Positions 9,816 to 19,476 of a stretch of DNA of 64,000 bases are shown one piece after another (positions within the stretch are counted from its first letter, which is position 1; every line of letters begins with the position of its first letter). The DNA comes from Kalmanozyma brasiliensis GHG001 (Eukaryota; Basidiomycota; Ustilaginomycetes; Ustilaginales). The notes below the pieces were generated by a model. It did no database searches. It was not told the DNA's origin and worked only from the letters and a program-made list of their open reading frames with translations. The translations under genes and the position numbers were made by a program. The DNA is taken from the NCBI RefSeq assembly GCF_000497045.1, contig NW_015961959.1:558001-622000 (forward strand), read 5' to 3'.

Positions 9816-12800
9816 CTACCACAGTCCGGAACTGGACGAGAAACCACCGTAACCTGCAGCGCCAAACTGGTCAATAGGACCAGCGCTGGCGCCTGCTGTG
9901 GGGTCGTACTCATCGATCGGCTGCTGCTGCTGCTGCTGTTGCTGTGCCTGCTGCTGCGCACGTTGCTGAGCCGTGAACTTGGACGGATTGAACACGCTCG
10001 CCGCAGGTCGCAGGACGCTACCGGTGACGCTGGGCGTGGTTGCCGAGGGCCACTTTGGCGAGTCGTTCTGCCCGTACGCGCGAGCGTTGTAGAACTGGTT
10101 CCGGTTGGACGAGAACGTGGCGCTATCGTCCAGCACGCCCAGGCCGTCCATGCCACTCGTCTTGCCACCAGACGTACCACTGGCGCTGGTGGGGAAGAGC
10201 GAGTAGCTCGCCACGTTGCTGCCGAGGTTGGCAGCGTGATTGCGCATGCCGCTGTACGGCGAACCGGGAGCGGAACGGGCCGAGGTAGCCTGCGAAGAGT
10301 ACTGGTTGTACGACGAACGGTTGGGCGTCATCGACCCGCGATCGTAGCTCGACATGGCGTACAGAGCGTCGGTGGTCATGCTCGAGACGTTGCCGGCAGC
10401 AGAGCTGCCGTAGCCGCCGCCGTAGGCTCCGAAAGCACTTGAGCCCAGTCCGTTACCACCTTCTTGCTGCCGCTCTCGCGGCGAGTAGGAGGACGTCTGG
10501 TGGTTGCCATAAGCTCCGCCATTCAGGGACGAGTAGGCGTTCGAGGCCTGCTGCGATGCCGTCTGGTACTGCTGACCCGTCTCGCGAGCACGTGCCGCAG
10601 CAGCGGCGGAAGCGTCCATACCCAGACCAGGACTTCGCGAGGTGGGATCGAAGCCATTAGATCGGCTTGTCACCGGCGAAAGGTCGCGCGAGCTCGAGTT
10701 CATCTCATGCTGACTGCGCCCGTACTGTTGGTACCGGTTGAATGTCGAAGATGCCCACGAATCGCCGCCCTCTCGCTGAGCCCTCGCCCGGCCGTCATCG
10801 GCACGGAGATCGTGCACGCTCATAGGCAAGGCCGAAGGCAAAAAGTCGTCGCCAATGTCCCTGAGCGAGTTCTGCGTCTCGCCGGCGTGCGAGTTGGTTG
10901 CCAGCGACCACACGCTCTTGATGTGATCGCGATCGGCCAAGTTCGACGAGCGAGTCTCGAGGACAGGGAAGGTGAGCGAGCTCTGGCCCCAAGTGCCTTG
11001 CGTCGACATGCTAGGCGAGGGCAGCATCGAGCCTCCGCTGGCGGGTGTCTGAGCTTGAGATGCTCGGGTGGAGCCAGGAATGACAAATGGCGATAGGCTG
11101 CCTCGCGCGCCTCCTGCATCGGCCTTGATCTCGCTGTTGACCATGAACGACACAGGCGAAGGCGTGTTGACTTTGCGGTCTTCGTAGAAGGCAACTGCGG
11201 CGTTGTTGGCTCCGGATCGACCCTTGATTCGGTAGCCGCCGGCAGAGTTGTGCGAATCAAATGCGTCTGCGGAGTAGCCGTTCTGCGGATAGTCGAGAGG
11301 ACCCAGCGAGCCAGGCGCTTGTGCTGCGGCGGATGCTGTTGCATTGCGAGCAGTTCGGCTGCGGTCATCGTACGCAGACTGGGGCACTCCCGACATGAGC
11401 ACTTCACCAATGATGGCATCCGTTGTGGGATCAAAGTTCTGTGCTCGGCGATTTGCCGCTGGCAGGGCAGCCTGCATAGCGTCTGTACCGTGAGGCTGGA
11501 TGACGGTGGCGTGATGGCCAGGGAGGCGTACCTGAATCTGACTGGCTGGAAGAGTGCTCGAAGCCTGAGCGTCGGTTGCAGATCCATTGCTGAGCCCTGT
11601 CGCTCTCTGACCCTCGGACCAGTAAGGCGTCAAATCGAAACGAGCCTGCTTCCTGGATCCAGCGCCCTGCGAGGCGATCTGCGATACGATCGAAGGGAGT
11701 CCGCGAGGCAGAACGCGTGTTGGAAGCTTGACCGGCGCGATCACAGTACCGCGATAGAAGCGCTTCGGAAAGAGCTGATCGTCGCGCGAAAGCGTCTTGA
11801 TAGAGAGATGAACCAGGGGCGGATCCCAGGTGAGAGGATACACAGCTCGGCCTGGCGCTTTCATGGCTGCCATCCTGGCGAACAGCTGCTTCTGCTGATA
11901 GCGGTTGAGCTTGGGTTGAGGACGTGAGCCTTTCAACTGCACCACGAAGCGGTTCCATGCGGGTGGTGCGTCCTGCGCGGCCTCCGAACGTGTCTCGAGA
12001 GCTTCCTTGCGGACGACAGGATACAGTCGCACTGGAACAGGGGCCAGCACAGGCTCTGCCACCTTGATTGGTGCAGGAGGCGAGGCTCGGGGCAGTCGTG
12101 CTTGCGCTGCCGTCTCTCTTGGCTTCGAGAGGGACGCCTTGCTGGCAGTTCGGTCTTGTACCGAGGGGACCGTTCTCTGCGTCGCTGCGATACCATTCTG
12201 AGCTGGCGCGGCCTGGTGACCGCGAGTCTCAGTAGGCTGAGGCGCAGGAGGCGACTTGACGGGCCTTGCAAGGATAGTCTTGGGTGCTTCGACGGCTCCC
12301 AGTCTTGATGCAAGATCCCTAGGTCGTGCTTGACCGTCCCCATAGGGCAGACCAGATGTGGCCGCAAGGTCGAGGACATTTGCGCCTCTTTGCTGGTGCG
12401 GGCTCGAAGCCTGCTCTCGCTGATCTCGTCGAATGGCGAGGCGATCGTCTTCGGGGATTGGTCTTTGCTGCGACGATACGACCCTGCCGTTGCGGTTCTG
12501 CTCGAGAGGACTCGTGACGGTCGGACCAGCAGTAGGACCCGTCGGCATCGTCGTGGTCTGTTGCTGGCGTGACCTCGGCGCAGCATTGTCCCCTGCAACA
12601 CGCTCTGGACGCGCGGTCCTCCATGAAGCTGCGCTGTCTGCCGGTCCAGTCTTCCTCGACACGTCGGCGCTGACGGCGGTGGTGGCGTTGGCTGCTTCTG
12701 CTGCTCGCCTTTCGGCTTCCCTCTGCGTCTCGGCTTCTTTCTGCTGCTGGGCTGCCCTGATTCTCTCCTCGATGGCAAGAGCCTTTTGACGTGCGCGTTC

Positions 12801-15299
12801 AATCTGAGCGAGTCTCGCCTGCTCCTCCTCCTCACGTCGCTTTCGAGCACGCTCGATGGAAGCGTGAACGTCCTCCTCAGATACTGCCGCAGTCCGTTCG
12901 GGCGCAGCCTGCACTTGGTGCTGAGAGTCCATTGCGTCGGCGGGTGGCTGGCTTCTGGTCTGGGCAGCCGCTTTGGGTCCCCACGGCGCTCTGCCCTGGC
13001 CGGCTTCGCCCATCTGGGGCCTCGACTGAGACTGATGAGGAACCGGCTGATTTGCTACAGGGGGCGCTGCTGGCTGCGCAGCAGGATCGCGCGGTCGTCG
13101 TGTCTCCTCGTACGAGTGAGATGTCTTACGACCTGCTGGATCAGCCGATTGAGCAGGAACGGCAGCGGCAGGACGCAGGTTCTGTGCGAGGTGTGGAGGC
13201 AAAGGCCTGTTCGTTTGCGCGGTGGCATGACCGTCGCCGGAGCCTGCGACGAGGAGGTGGGGAGGCAGAGGGCGACCATTGCTGCTGGGAGGCGCCGCAG
13301 CTGCTGGCTGAATCGGCGCTGCGTTTCTTTCGCGGATCGCATGTGGAGCAGCCCGCGGCACGTCTGGCTGCTGCTGTTGCTGCTGCGACTGTTGCTGCTG
13401 CTGCTGCTGTTGCTGCTGTTGATGCTGTTGATGCTGTTGTGGAGCAAGATGCAAGTCAGCAGGTCTCGCCGCTTCGAGAGCTACTGGGGCCGCTGCAGTG
13501 GTCTGTTGTGGCTCAGCAGACGGAGCTGGTCTGGAAGGAGCACTTGCTGGCGGTGTCGATCCTGGGTTGAGCGAAGCCTGACGCTGAGCAAGCGGTCCCC
13601 AAGCTCTCACAGCTTGCGTCGAAGCGGCCTGCATGGCTGGCGGAGCCCCACCTTGATCCTGTCGTCCACCATAAGGCGCCGCGCCAGGACCTGGCCGGCG
13701 TTCTCGGCCGTACGAGAATCCTGGCGGGTCTCTGCTCTCGATTGGCGACCGCAACGAGACGGAGGCTCCCGTGGTAGGGATGATGACCTTTTCGGCTCGT
13801 TGCTCGGAGCGCGAGGGACGGCTTGCGGCCTGCACTGGTTCGCTCGCAGCAGGAGCGGCCATCTCGCGGTTCTTCATGGGACCCCATGCGGGCGGCGTGG
13901 CAGCCGCCGGTGGTCTCGCACGATCCATGGGAGCGGTGGGCGTGGGCCGTGCCGCATTGCGCTGCGGCCAGCTGCGGTCGTGACTGACATCCTTGAAGCG
14001 CTCGTCCTTGGTGACAGGGGGGCCGTCGTCCTCGTTGCCTCTTGAGCCGTCGTTGGAGGTTGGGATCTTGTACTGCGTTCCGTCTCCAAACTCGACCACC
14101 TCGCCAAGGAAGCCGCCATCCTCGTCTTCCATCTCGTCCCAGTGCTTGCCGGAACCAAGAGAAGCGCCTCGGAAGCGGTCGAGCGCCTGGAGAGCCGCCT
14201 GCTGTCTGGCGGCCTCGCGTGCGGCGGCGGCTGCTGCCTTCTCCTCCTGCTCCTGCTTTGCTCGCGCGGCTTCGGCGGCGGTGGGGAAGTCGGAAAGGGT
14301 GTTGACGCGATTGGAACTGGGATTGGGAGACAGACCTGACTTGACGCCAGCCCAAGGAGCACGGCTGACATTGGCTGGACTGGGAGCTCGCAGCGATGAG
14401 CCGAGCGCTGCGTTGCGAAGACCAGGGCTAGCTCTGCCGTGGCCGGAGCCAGAATCGAGGCCAGCGGAGCCTGGTCGGGGCGAGTCCCTGCCCATGCTGA
14501 CGAGTCGCGGCGAAGCAGTGGCACCGACTGTGGAAGCTGCTGCCGAGCTGACGGACACTTGCGAAGCTGGCTGGTTGGCTGGTCTAGGACTTTGGGTAGC
14601 TTCCGCCGGTGCAGAGTCCGTGGCGGTGGCTACATTGGCGGATGTTGATACATCGGCGTTGGCTGTGGAGGCGGGGGTGGGCTCACCGGCTGGCGTAGGC
14701 TGAGAAGAGGAGGTGGGTTTGGACGTCGGCGTTGCCGGTTTGCTGGTTGCCCATCCTGCTGGCTGAGGCTTAGGCACGCTGGACAGCTTGGCAGATGTCA
14801 GACGAGACGAAGCTGAGGGCGATGAAAGGCGGTGCGAGGGCAGCGGCGAGACGGAGGTGCCGAGCTTGAGATTGGCTGGCGAAACAGCTGCAGGGGCGGG
14901 CACGGCCTTTCCAAGGAAGCGCTTGTTGACATTGAGCGAGGTGAACTTCTTGGCCGGTGCTCCTGCCGCCTGAGATGTAGAAGACGATGTTGCTGAGTTG
15001 AGTGGTGCGCCATCGTCAGCGTGCGCGATCTCTGCACCGTGCTCATTGCGATCCTGAACAGCAGTCAAAGCCTCGACGTCTTGCTCGGATCCCGACGCAG
15101 CGATTGTGGGCTCGGATACTTGGTCATTGGATTCAGATGCAGGAGTTTGTTGAATCGGCTCTGTTGAAGTTGGGTCTGTCTGTTGCCCTCGGTGCGTCTG
15201 GGCTACTTCGGAAGAGGGTTGGTCCGCATTACTGGGCACTTGTTGGTCAGATGGAGGAGGACTGGTGGCAGCCACCTCTCCTGCCTTTTCCTCGCTCAT
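9816..15299 (-). CDS. Giant intrinsically disordered Gln/Ser/Pro-rich protein, possibly PRRC2/BAT2-N-like
   Basis: A single exon of 1827 residues. Most of it is low-complexity Ser, Pro, Ala and Gln. Islands of ordinary composition are: FTSLNVNKRFLGK near residue 118, followed by a basic stretch ending PAGWATSKP; an acidic block HWDEMEDEDGGFLGEVVEFGDGTQYK near 386; a polyglutamine tract near 619-643; a highly charged coiled coil (EEEEQARLAQIERARQKALA) at about 805-870; a Lys/Arg-bearing block near 1190-1270; and a second Gln run near 1781-1793. The SLN-x-(N)KRFLGK plus GWA arrangement recalls the N-terminal region of PRRC2/BAT2 RNA-granule proteins, but that is a weak motif memory. Function is unknown; a role in RNA granules or another condensate is speculation. 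No membrane segment or enzyme domain is seen. The start MSEEKAGEV is the only reasonable one. Confidence 0.8.
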   Translation of the reverse strand: MSEEKAGEVAATSPPPSDQQVPSNADQPSSEVAQTHRGQQTDPTSTEPIQQTPASESNDQVSEPTIAASGSEQDVEALTAVQDRNEHGAEIAHADDGAPLNSATSSSTSQAAGAPAKKFTSLNVNKRFLGKAVPAPAAVSPANLKLGTSVSPLPSHRLSSPSASSRLTSAKLSSVPKPQPAGWATSKPATPTSKPTSSSQPTPAGEPTPASTANADVSTSANVATATDSAPAEATQSPRPANQPASQVSVSSAAASTVGATASPRLVSMGRDSPRPGSAGLDSGSGHGRASPGLRNAALGSSLRAPSPANVSRAPWAGVKSGLSPNPSSNRVNTLSDFPTAAEAARAKQEQEEKAAAAAAREAARQQAALQALDRFRGASLGSGKHWDEMEDEDGGFLGEVVEFGDGTQYKIPTSNDGSRGNEDDGPPVTKDERFKDVSHDRSWPQRNAARPTPTAPMDRARPPAAATPPAWGPMKNREMAAPAASEPVQAASRPSRSEQRAEKVIIPTTGASVSLRSPIESRDPPGFSYGRERRPGPGAAPYGGRQDQGGAPPAMQAASTQAVRAWGPLAQRQASLNPGSTPPASAPSRPAPSAEPQQTTAAAPVALEAARPADLHLAPQQHQQHQQQQQQQQQQQSQQQQQQPDVPRAAPHAIRERNAAPIQPAAAAPPSSNGRPLPPHLLVAGSGDGHATAQTNRPLPPHLAQNLRPAAAVPAQSADPAGRKTSHSYEETRRPRDPAAQPAAPPVANQPVPHQSQSRPQMGEAGQGRAPWGPKAAAQTRSQPPADAMDSQHQVQAAPERTAAVSEEDVHASIERARKRREEEEQARLAQIERARQKALAIEERIRAAQQQKEAETQREAERRAAEAANATTAVSADVSRKTGPADSAASWRTARPERVAGDNAAPRSRQQQTTTMPTGPTAGPTVTSPLEQNRNGRVVSSQQRPIPEDDRLAIRRDQREQASSPHQQRGANVLDLAATSGLPYGDGQARPRDLASRLGAVEAPKTILARPVKSPPAPQPTETRGHQAAPAQNGIAATQRTVPSVQDRTASKASLSKPRETAAQARLPRASPPAPIKVAEPVLAPVPVRLYPVVRKEALETRSEAAQDAPPAWNRFVVQLKGSRPQPKLNRYQQKQLFARMAAMKAPGRAVYPLTWDPPLVHLSIKTLSRDDQLFPKRFYRGTVIAPVKLPTRVLPRGLPSIVSQIASQGAGSRKQARFDLTPYWSEGQRATGLSNGSATDAQASSTLPASQIQVRLPGHHATVIQPHGTDAMQAALPAANRRAQNFDPTTDAIIGEVLMSGVPQSAYDDRSRTARNATASAAAQAPGSLGPLDYPQNGYSADAFDSHNSAGGYRIKGRSGANNAAVAFYEDRKVNTPSPVSFMVNSEIKADAGGARGSLSPFVIPGSTRASQAQTPASGGSMLPSPSMSTQGTWGQSSLTFPVLETRSSNLADRDHIKSVWSLATNSHAGETQNSLRDIGDDFLPSALPMSVHDLRADDGRARAQREGGDSWASSTFNRYQQYGRSQHEMNSSSRDLSPVTSRSNGFDPTSRSPGLGMDASAAAAARARETGQQYQTASQQASNAYSSLNGGAYGNHQTSSYSPRERQQEGGNGLGSSAFGAYGGGYGSSAAGNVSSMTTDALYAMSSYDRGSMTPNRSSYNQYSSQATSARSAPGSPYSGMRNHAANLGSNVASYSLFPTSASGTSGGKTSGMDGLGVLDDSATFSSNRNQFYNARAYGQNDSPKWPSATTPSVTGSVLRPAASVFNPSKFTAQQRAQQQAQQQQQQQQPIDEYDPTAGASAGPIDQFGAAGYGGFSSSSGLW
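13368..13442 (-). repeat. Polyglutamine-coding tract
   Basis: A CTG/TTG-rich stretch on the + strand encodes about 22 Gln interrupted by two His and one Ser. CAG and CAA codons are mixed, which argues against a recent pure-triplet expansion. Confidence 0.85.
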
Positions 15300-16264
15300 A
15301 TGTGGGTGCGTTCTGAAGACGTCGAAAGTTGACCAATGGTCATCAAACCGAGCTGCGAGCCGGTGAAAAGAATGAGAGCAGGGTTGTCCAGATTATCGAG
15401 ATGCGTAGGTCCAAAGAGAGATAGCTCGAGTGAGTGGCGGTGTGAGATGCAGCAGCCTGGGCTGTGTCGATGGTGTTCCGGATACGATGCAGCCACAAGA
15501 TTTGAGGCCAGGGTCACTGATTCTCTGTGCGACACGCGCAGAAGGCCGACTTGAAAGGATCGGCGCGCTCTGTTCGGCAGTCGTTGGCGAGTCGGAAGGA
15601 GTGTGCGGAAAGAGCCGGGGGTTGCTCGAGCGGAGTAGGGGATAGTGTGGATGGAAGATATGCTGGCTGAGCAGCCTGGATGACGAGGAGAAAGAGCGAT
15701 TGAGCGAGTCGCTTTGCGCATCTGGGCGACTTTGTCAGAAGGCCTTTTGGGGTCCTGTCCGCCTGACCAGACAGAGGGCTAGCCTTGCCCGCACATATTG
15801 GCTCGCTCGCGCGTGTCAGACTGTGACTGAGACCCTCACAGGCGGGCTCAGCTGGAAAAAGAATACGAAGGGCAGCAGTCGGCCAAGCTCGACCGACCAA
15901 AATGGAATTGCAGCTGGGCAGCCTGACAGGTCCCACAATTTTCGACTTGCTTTTGCTGCTGTCTGCTGCCTCCTTTTTCCTTTTCTGTCCCTCTTCGCGC
16001 GTCTTCAACGCGGCTCGCCCTTGCCTTGACGGAACCGATCATCAGCCACTTGCACCCTCCTCTCAAAGCCAAATCGAAATCGGGGTTTGAGTCAAGACAC
16101 GCCAGGGTCCTCGAGAAGCTTTGACCCACCAGCCAAGTCAAACCTCCACCTCGCTCGAGCGCTGGTGTAAGGACCGGCTTTCATCACTCCCCCTCGACCA
16201 AGCTCGACCATCTTGAAAAGCTTCGAGTTGGGACTGCAAGAGGTGCAGGGACAGCATAGACGCC
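15300..16264. other. Divergent intergenic region, giant protein / PCI protein
   Basis: 965 bp between two divergent start codons, holding both promoters and leaders. Frames here are short and overlap on both strands. No TATA box or RNA gene is evident. Confidence 0.55.
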
Positions 16265-17706
16265 ATGGCGGCGCTGCAGCAGCATGTAGCGTCCATCAAG
16301 AACGCCTACTATACCCAGGACTCTCGGTCTCTTCTCGCTGCCTTCCGCCTGGACCCAACCATCTTTTCTGCTCTGCGGGCCGACTTGAATAAGGATCCTC
16401 GTCGCGATCTCTCCACCTGGGTACTCAACCAGATCCCAGTATCAGCCGCACCAACTGACTCGGACCGCTTCCAGACGCTAGTATCCGACTTTCTCTCCTA
16501 CATTCGCGATCATGCCCCCCTGCAATACGCCTCACCAACCAGCGAGCCTCCCTACCCAACCGACTGGGAACGAGCCTACGATGCGTGGGCGCTCGTCTAC
16601 TCGCGCGCCTCCACCTTCTTCTCCCTCCCCGACACCACCTGGTTCATACCTACCCTTCGCTTCTTCGCCTCCAGCCTCGTCACGCTCGCCATGGCGGTAG
16701 ACCAACGCACCGATGCAGTGCAGAAGCGAAAGACCACCGATGCAGCAGGACGACTTTCCAAGGCAGCCGGTATGGCGGGTAACGATCGATCGCAGGCATT
16801 GGGTTCCGAGACCAAACGCGCCGCCGTCCTCATGCTCGCCAATCTCAGCTTCAAGGCGTACTTCAAGCTCAACAATACAAGGCTGTGTGAGACGGTGCTG
16901 GGCAGTGTCGAGAACGCTTTGAAGGTGAATCGCACTTATGCGAGGAACAGTGGCATCAACGATGAATCGGGAGAACAGTGCTATTCCAAGGCCGATCGTG
17001 TCACCTATAGGTACTACTTGGGTCGCTTGCGTCTCTTCCAGCACAATATCAGGGCTGTAAGTGCCAATTCAGCTTCAATCGCCTTACTCGCAGCAGCGAC
17101 GTGATCCTAATTCTTCTCTTCATGTGTCTTGACCGTCATCAGGCTTCGACACATCTACGATGGGCATTTGACAACTGCACTCTACGTAATCTGCGGAACA
17201 AGCGGGCCATCTTGATCCCACTCGTAGCGACATACCTCATCTTGGGTCGATATCCCTCGCCGGCCTTGCTGGACGCAGCCAATCTATCGCCCGTCTACGC
17301 TGGCCTGACGCACTACCTCAAAACTGGCCAAGCGGCATCGGCACTGGACGAACTGGACCAGCACATGGACTGGTTCCGAGTGCGCGGGCTCTACCTGATC
17401 CTTCGCGAGAAGCTGCAGATCAGTCTCTGGCGCAATTTGGCGCGCAAATGTCTGCTGCTCTCGCAAGGGTCCTCACCGGCCACATCGGCGCCTCCGACGA
17501 TGCGTCTCGACGTTCTGCTTGCCGCAGCACGGGTGGCCTGGCGCGATGACTCGCTGCAGCTGGAGGACGTCGAGGCGATCGTGGCGAGTATGATCGATCA
17601 AGGCTTCATCAAGGGTTATGTGTTGCACTCGAAAGGCGTGCTGGTGTTGCAAAAGGGCCCGCACATGGGTTTCCCGCCAATATGGAGCGTCTTTGATGCG
17701 CGCTAG
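16265..17706 (+). CDS. PCI-domain protein of the Csn12/PCID2/Thp1 family, two exons
   Basis: The exons are 16265..17056 and 17143..17706, with an 86-nt phase-0 intron (GTAAGT donor, CATCAG acceptor), giving 451 residues. The N-terminal two thirds are helical. The join reads YLGRLRLFQHNIRA into STHLRWAFDNC, a conserved family segment. The following helices (KRAILIPLVATYLILGRYP) and the winged helix at the end (LQLEDVEAIVASMIDQGFIKG, then VLVLQK) are those of the PCI domain. Relatives act either with the COP9 signalosome (Csn12) or in TREX-2 mRNA export (Thp1/PCID2), in the nucleus. The sequence does not separate these clearly; I lean to Csn12 on size and layout. Retention of the intron would add only about 16 residues before a stop near 17101. 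Only 105 bp separate it from the converging next gene. Confidence 0.8.
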
Positions 17707-17811
17707 CGACTCACAGATGCACGCAATCGAAGGCTACCAGAAGATGCGTGTGATGGATGATGCGTGTGACGGTACAAGTACAATGATGAAGATGCTGACA
17801 CGAAAGGCGGC

Positions 17812-18951
17812 TCAGTAGTCGTCGTCTGAGCCCTCTTGACTTCGGGCAAAGCCGAGCGACGGACCGCTGCGACTTCTCGCACGGAGAGCCGACACGGCGT
17901 CCTCGCGAACACCGCCTCCACGGAAAGCCTGGCGCGCGGTCGGCTGCTCCGTCTGACGAGCCTGCTTGCCACCCTTGGCCTTATCGCCCTTATTGACCAA
18001 GTGGTAGAACTCTCCCCCGGGCAAGAACGCAGGGTCGTTGAGTCCCAGCGGATCGTCCTCGTTCTTCTTCGTCTTTGCGCCGTTGCCCTTTGTAGTCGTC
18101 TTCACAGTACCCTTCTTGGCAAGCGTCCGCTTCTTGAAAGCTCGCGCCTTCGCATTCGGCAGCGAGACGGAGGGGTCGAGTGGGTCAGGTCGGGCGACCG
18201 TATCGAGCGGCTCTTCGGGTGAGTTTTCGTCTTGGTCGTCGAAGCTCGTCTTGTGGCTGGTGCTGGTGTTGAGAGCTCGCAGCACGGTGCCGTCGCTGGT
18301 GCGCTTCATCGGCATGCCGTCTCGCCCTTTGACGACGCCACCTGCTCGCTGCTTCTTGCGCTGCAGTCGTCTTTCCTTTTGCAGCTTGACCACTTCGTCT
18401 GCTTCCTCCTCGGCTGAGCGCTTCTTCAGGATGGATCTCGGTGCTGCGACCGGTCGAGCGAAGACTTCGGCGAAGAGCGAGGGGTCGAGCCGATTCGATG
18501 GGCCAGGTTCGTCTGCTTCGCTGTCGCTTTCCTCCACGGCAGCGTCGACGATGGGCTCTGGTGCATGGGTCGCCTTCAGGCTGAGCTCAGCTGCTTCTGC
18601 CTCCTCCTGCTTCTGCTTTTGCTTCTCCAACCTCTTCTTCTCGGACACAGCCTGACGTTGTGCCTTCTCGGCCTTCTCCTGCGCCTTGAGCTTGGCCGAA
18701 TCCTGCGAAGCCTGCCGACGTGAAGTCTTGTTGCTCACCACCTCGATGGGTGCATCGTCGTCCTCCTCTTCTTGATCCGAAGCACCGTGGGCCGTCGCAG
18801 CTTCCGGCGCTTGTCGTGTGGCCTGAACGTCGTCCTCGTCATCATCGTCGAACGAGACGTGGTTCGAAGCAGGCTTTGCTTCAGCGAGCGCTTTGGAGAT
18901 CTGCTGCTCCTGCAGCTTTTGAGCTTGTCGCTGCCTGCGTGCTGCCACCAT
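17812..18951 (-). CDS. Bud21/Utp16-like U3 snoRNA-associated nucleolar protein
   Basis: A single exon of 379 residues, highly charged. The N-terminal half alternates acidic runs (FDDDDEDD, EEEDDDAP) with a Lys/Glu/Gln coiled-coil stretch at about residues 88-125. The recognisable block is at about 190-230: a basic KLQKERRLQRKKQR, then VVKGRDGMPMKRTSDGTVLRAL. This VKG-x-DG ... DGTVLRAL pattern is what I associate with the U3_snoRNA_assoc family (Bud21/Utp16), which works in small-subunit processome assembly in the nucleolus. The C-terminus has a short conserved-looking DPAFLPGGEFYHLV and a basic Arg-rich tail. The identification rests on this motif and general composition only; another nucleolar chromatin or ribosome-biogenesis factor is possible. 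The 3' end faces the PCI gene across 105 bp, so transcripts may overlap. Confidence 0.6.
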   Translation of the reverse strand: MVAARRQRQAQKLQEQQISKALAEAKPASNHVSFDDDDEDDVQATRQAPEAATAHGASDQEEEDDDAPIEVVSNKTSRRQASQDSAKLKAQEKAEKAQRQAVSEKKRLEKQKQKQEEAEAAELSLKATHAPEPIVDAAVEESDSEADEPGPSNRLDPSLFAEVFARPVAAPRSILKKRSAEEEADEVVKLQKERRLQRKKQRAGGVVKGRDGMPMKRTSDGTVLRALNTSTSHKTSFDDQDENSPEEPLDTVARPDPLDPSVSLPNAKARAFKKRTLAKKGTVKTTTKGNGAKTKKNEDDPLGLNDPAFLPGGEFYHLVNKGDKAKGGKQARQTEQPTARQAFRGGGVREDAVSALRARSRSGPSLGFARSQEGSDDDY

Positions 18952-19476
18952 CGTTGCTGTGCGTTGGCGGTGATGCTTCGGTGGTGGAGAGGTTCGAGGA
19001 GGTTTCGCTGCAAGGGTTCGAAGAAGTCTTCCAAAAAAGCAAATTTGGCTTAGTCACGCTGAGAGGTACGCGAGCTCGACTCGGGTTGCGGAAATTCACG
19101 CGTCGATGCGAAAGCGGACAGAGAGGCGCAGAGGGCGGCCGAGCGCTTCGAAAGCGGAGAACAGAGAGACTTGGACCTGGTCAATCCGTCCGTGCCGCAC
19201 ATGGAATGGAAGAGGCCAACCAAACCTTTCTCACACACCATACCCATCATCGTCCTCCTTCACATCTTGACCACGTCTCTCGCAGTCACACTGACACGCT
19301 CATCAACTCTTCCCGCGCTCCATCCGATAAAGTCCGGAAGTCTGAGCCTGCTGCGCTTGCTCACGGACCCTGGCGCATCCGCACCCGCACCCGCACCTAC
19401 CCATCCGCCTCGTTCGCAAGCTTGCCGTACCACCACGCGGACATTCATCTGAGCACACCTCGCACATCTCTTCGCC
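18952..19476. other. Divergent promoter region, Utp16-like / Rxt2-like
   Basis: 525 bp between divergent starts. The last 260 nt before 19477 carry no ATG on the + strand and are C-rich, as expected of a leader for the downstream gene. No other gene is seen. Confidence 0.55.

Noticed and set aside
12786..14045. 419-codon frame antisense within the giant disordered protein gene
   Set aside because: Leu/Arg/Ser-rich low complexity that mirrors the CTG/CAG-rich sense strand; no motif.
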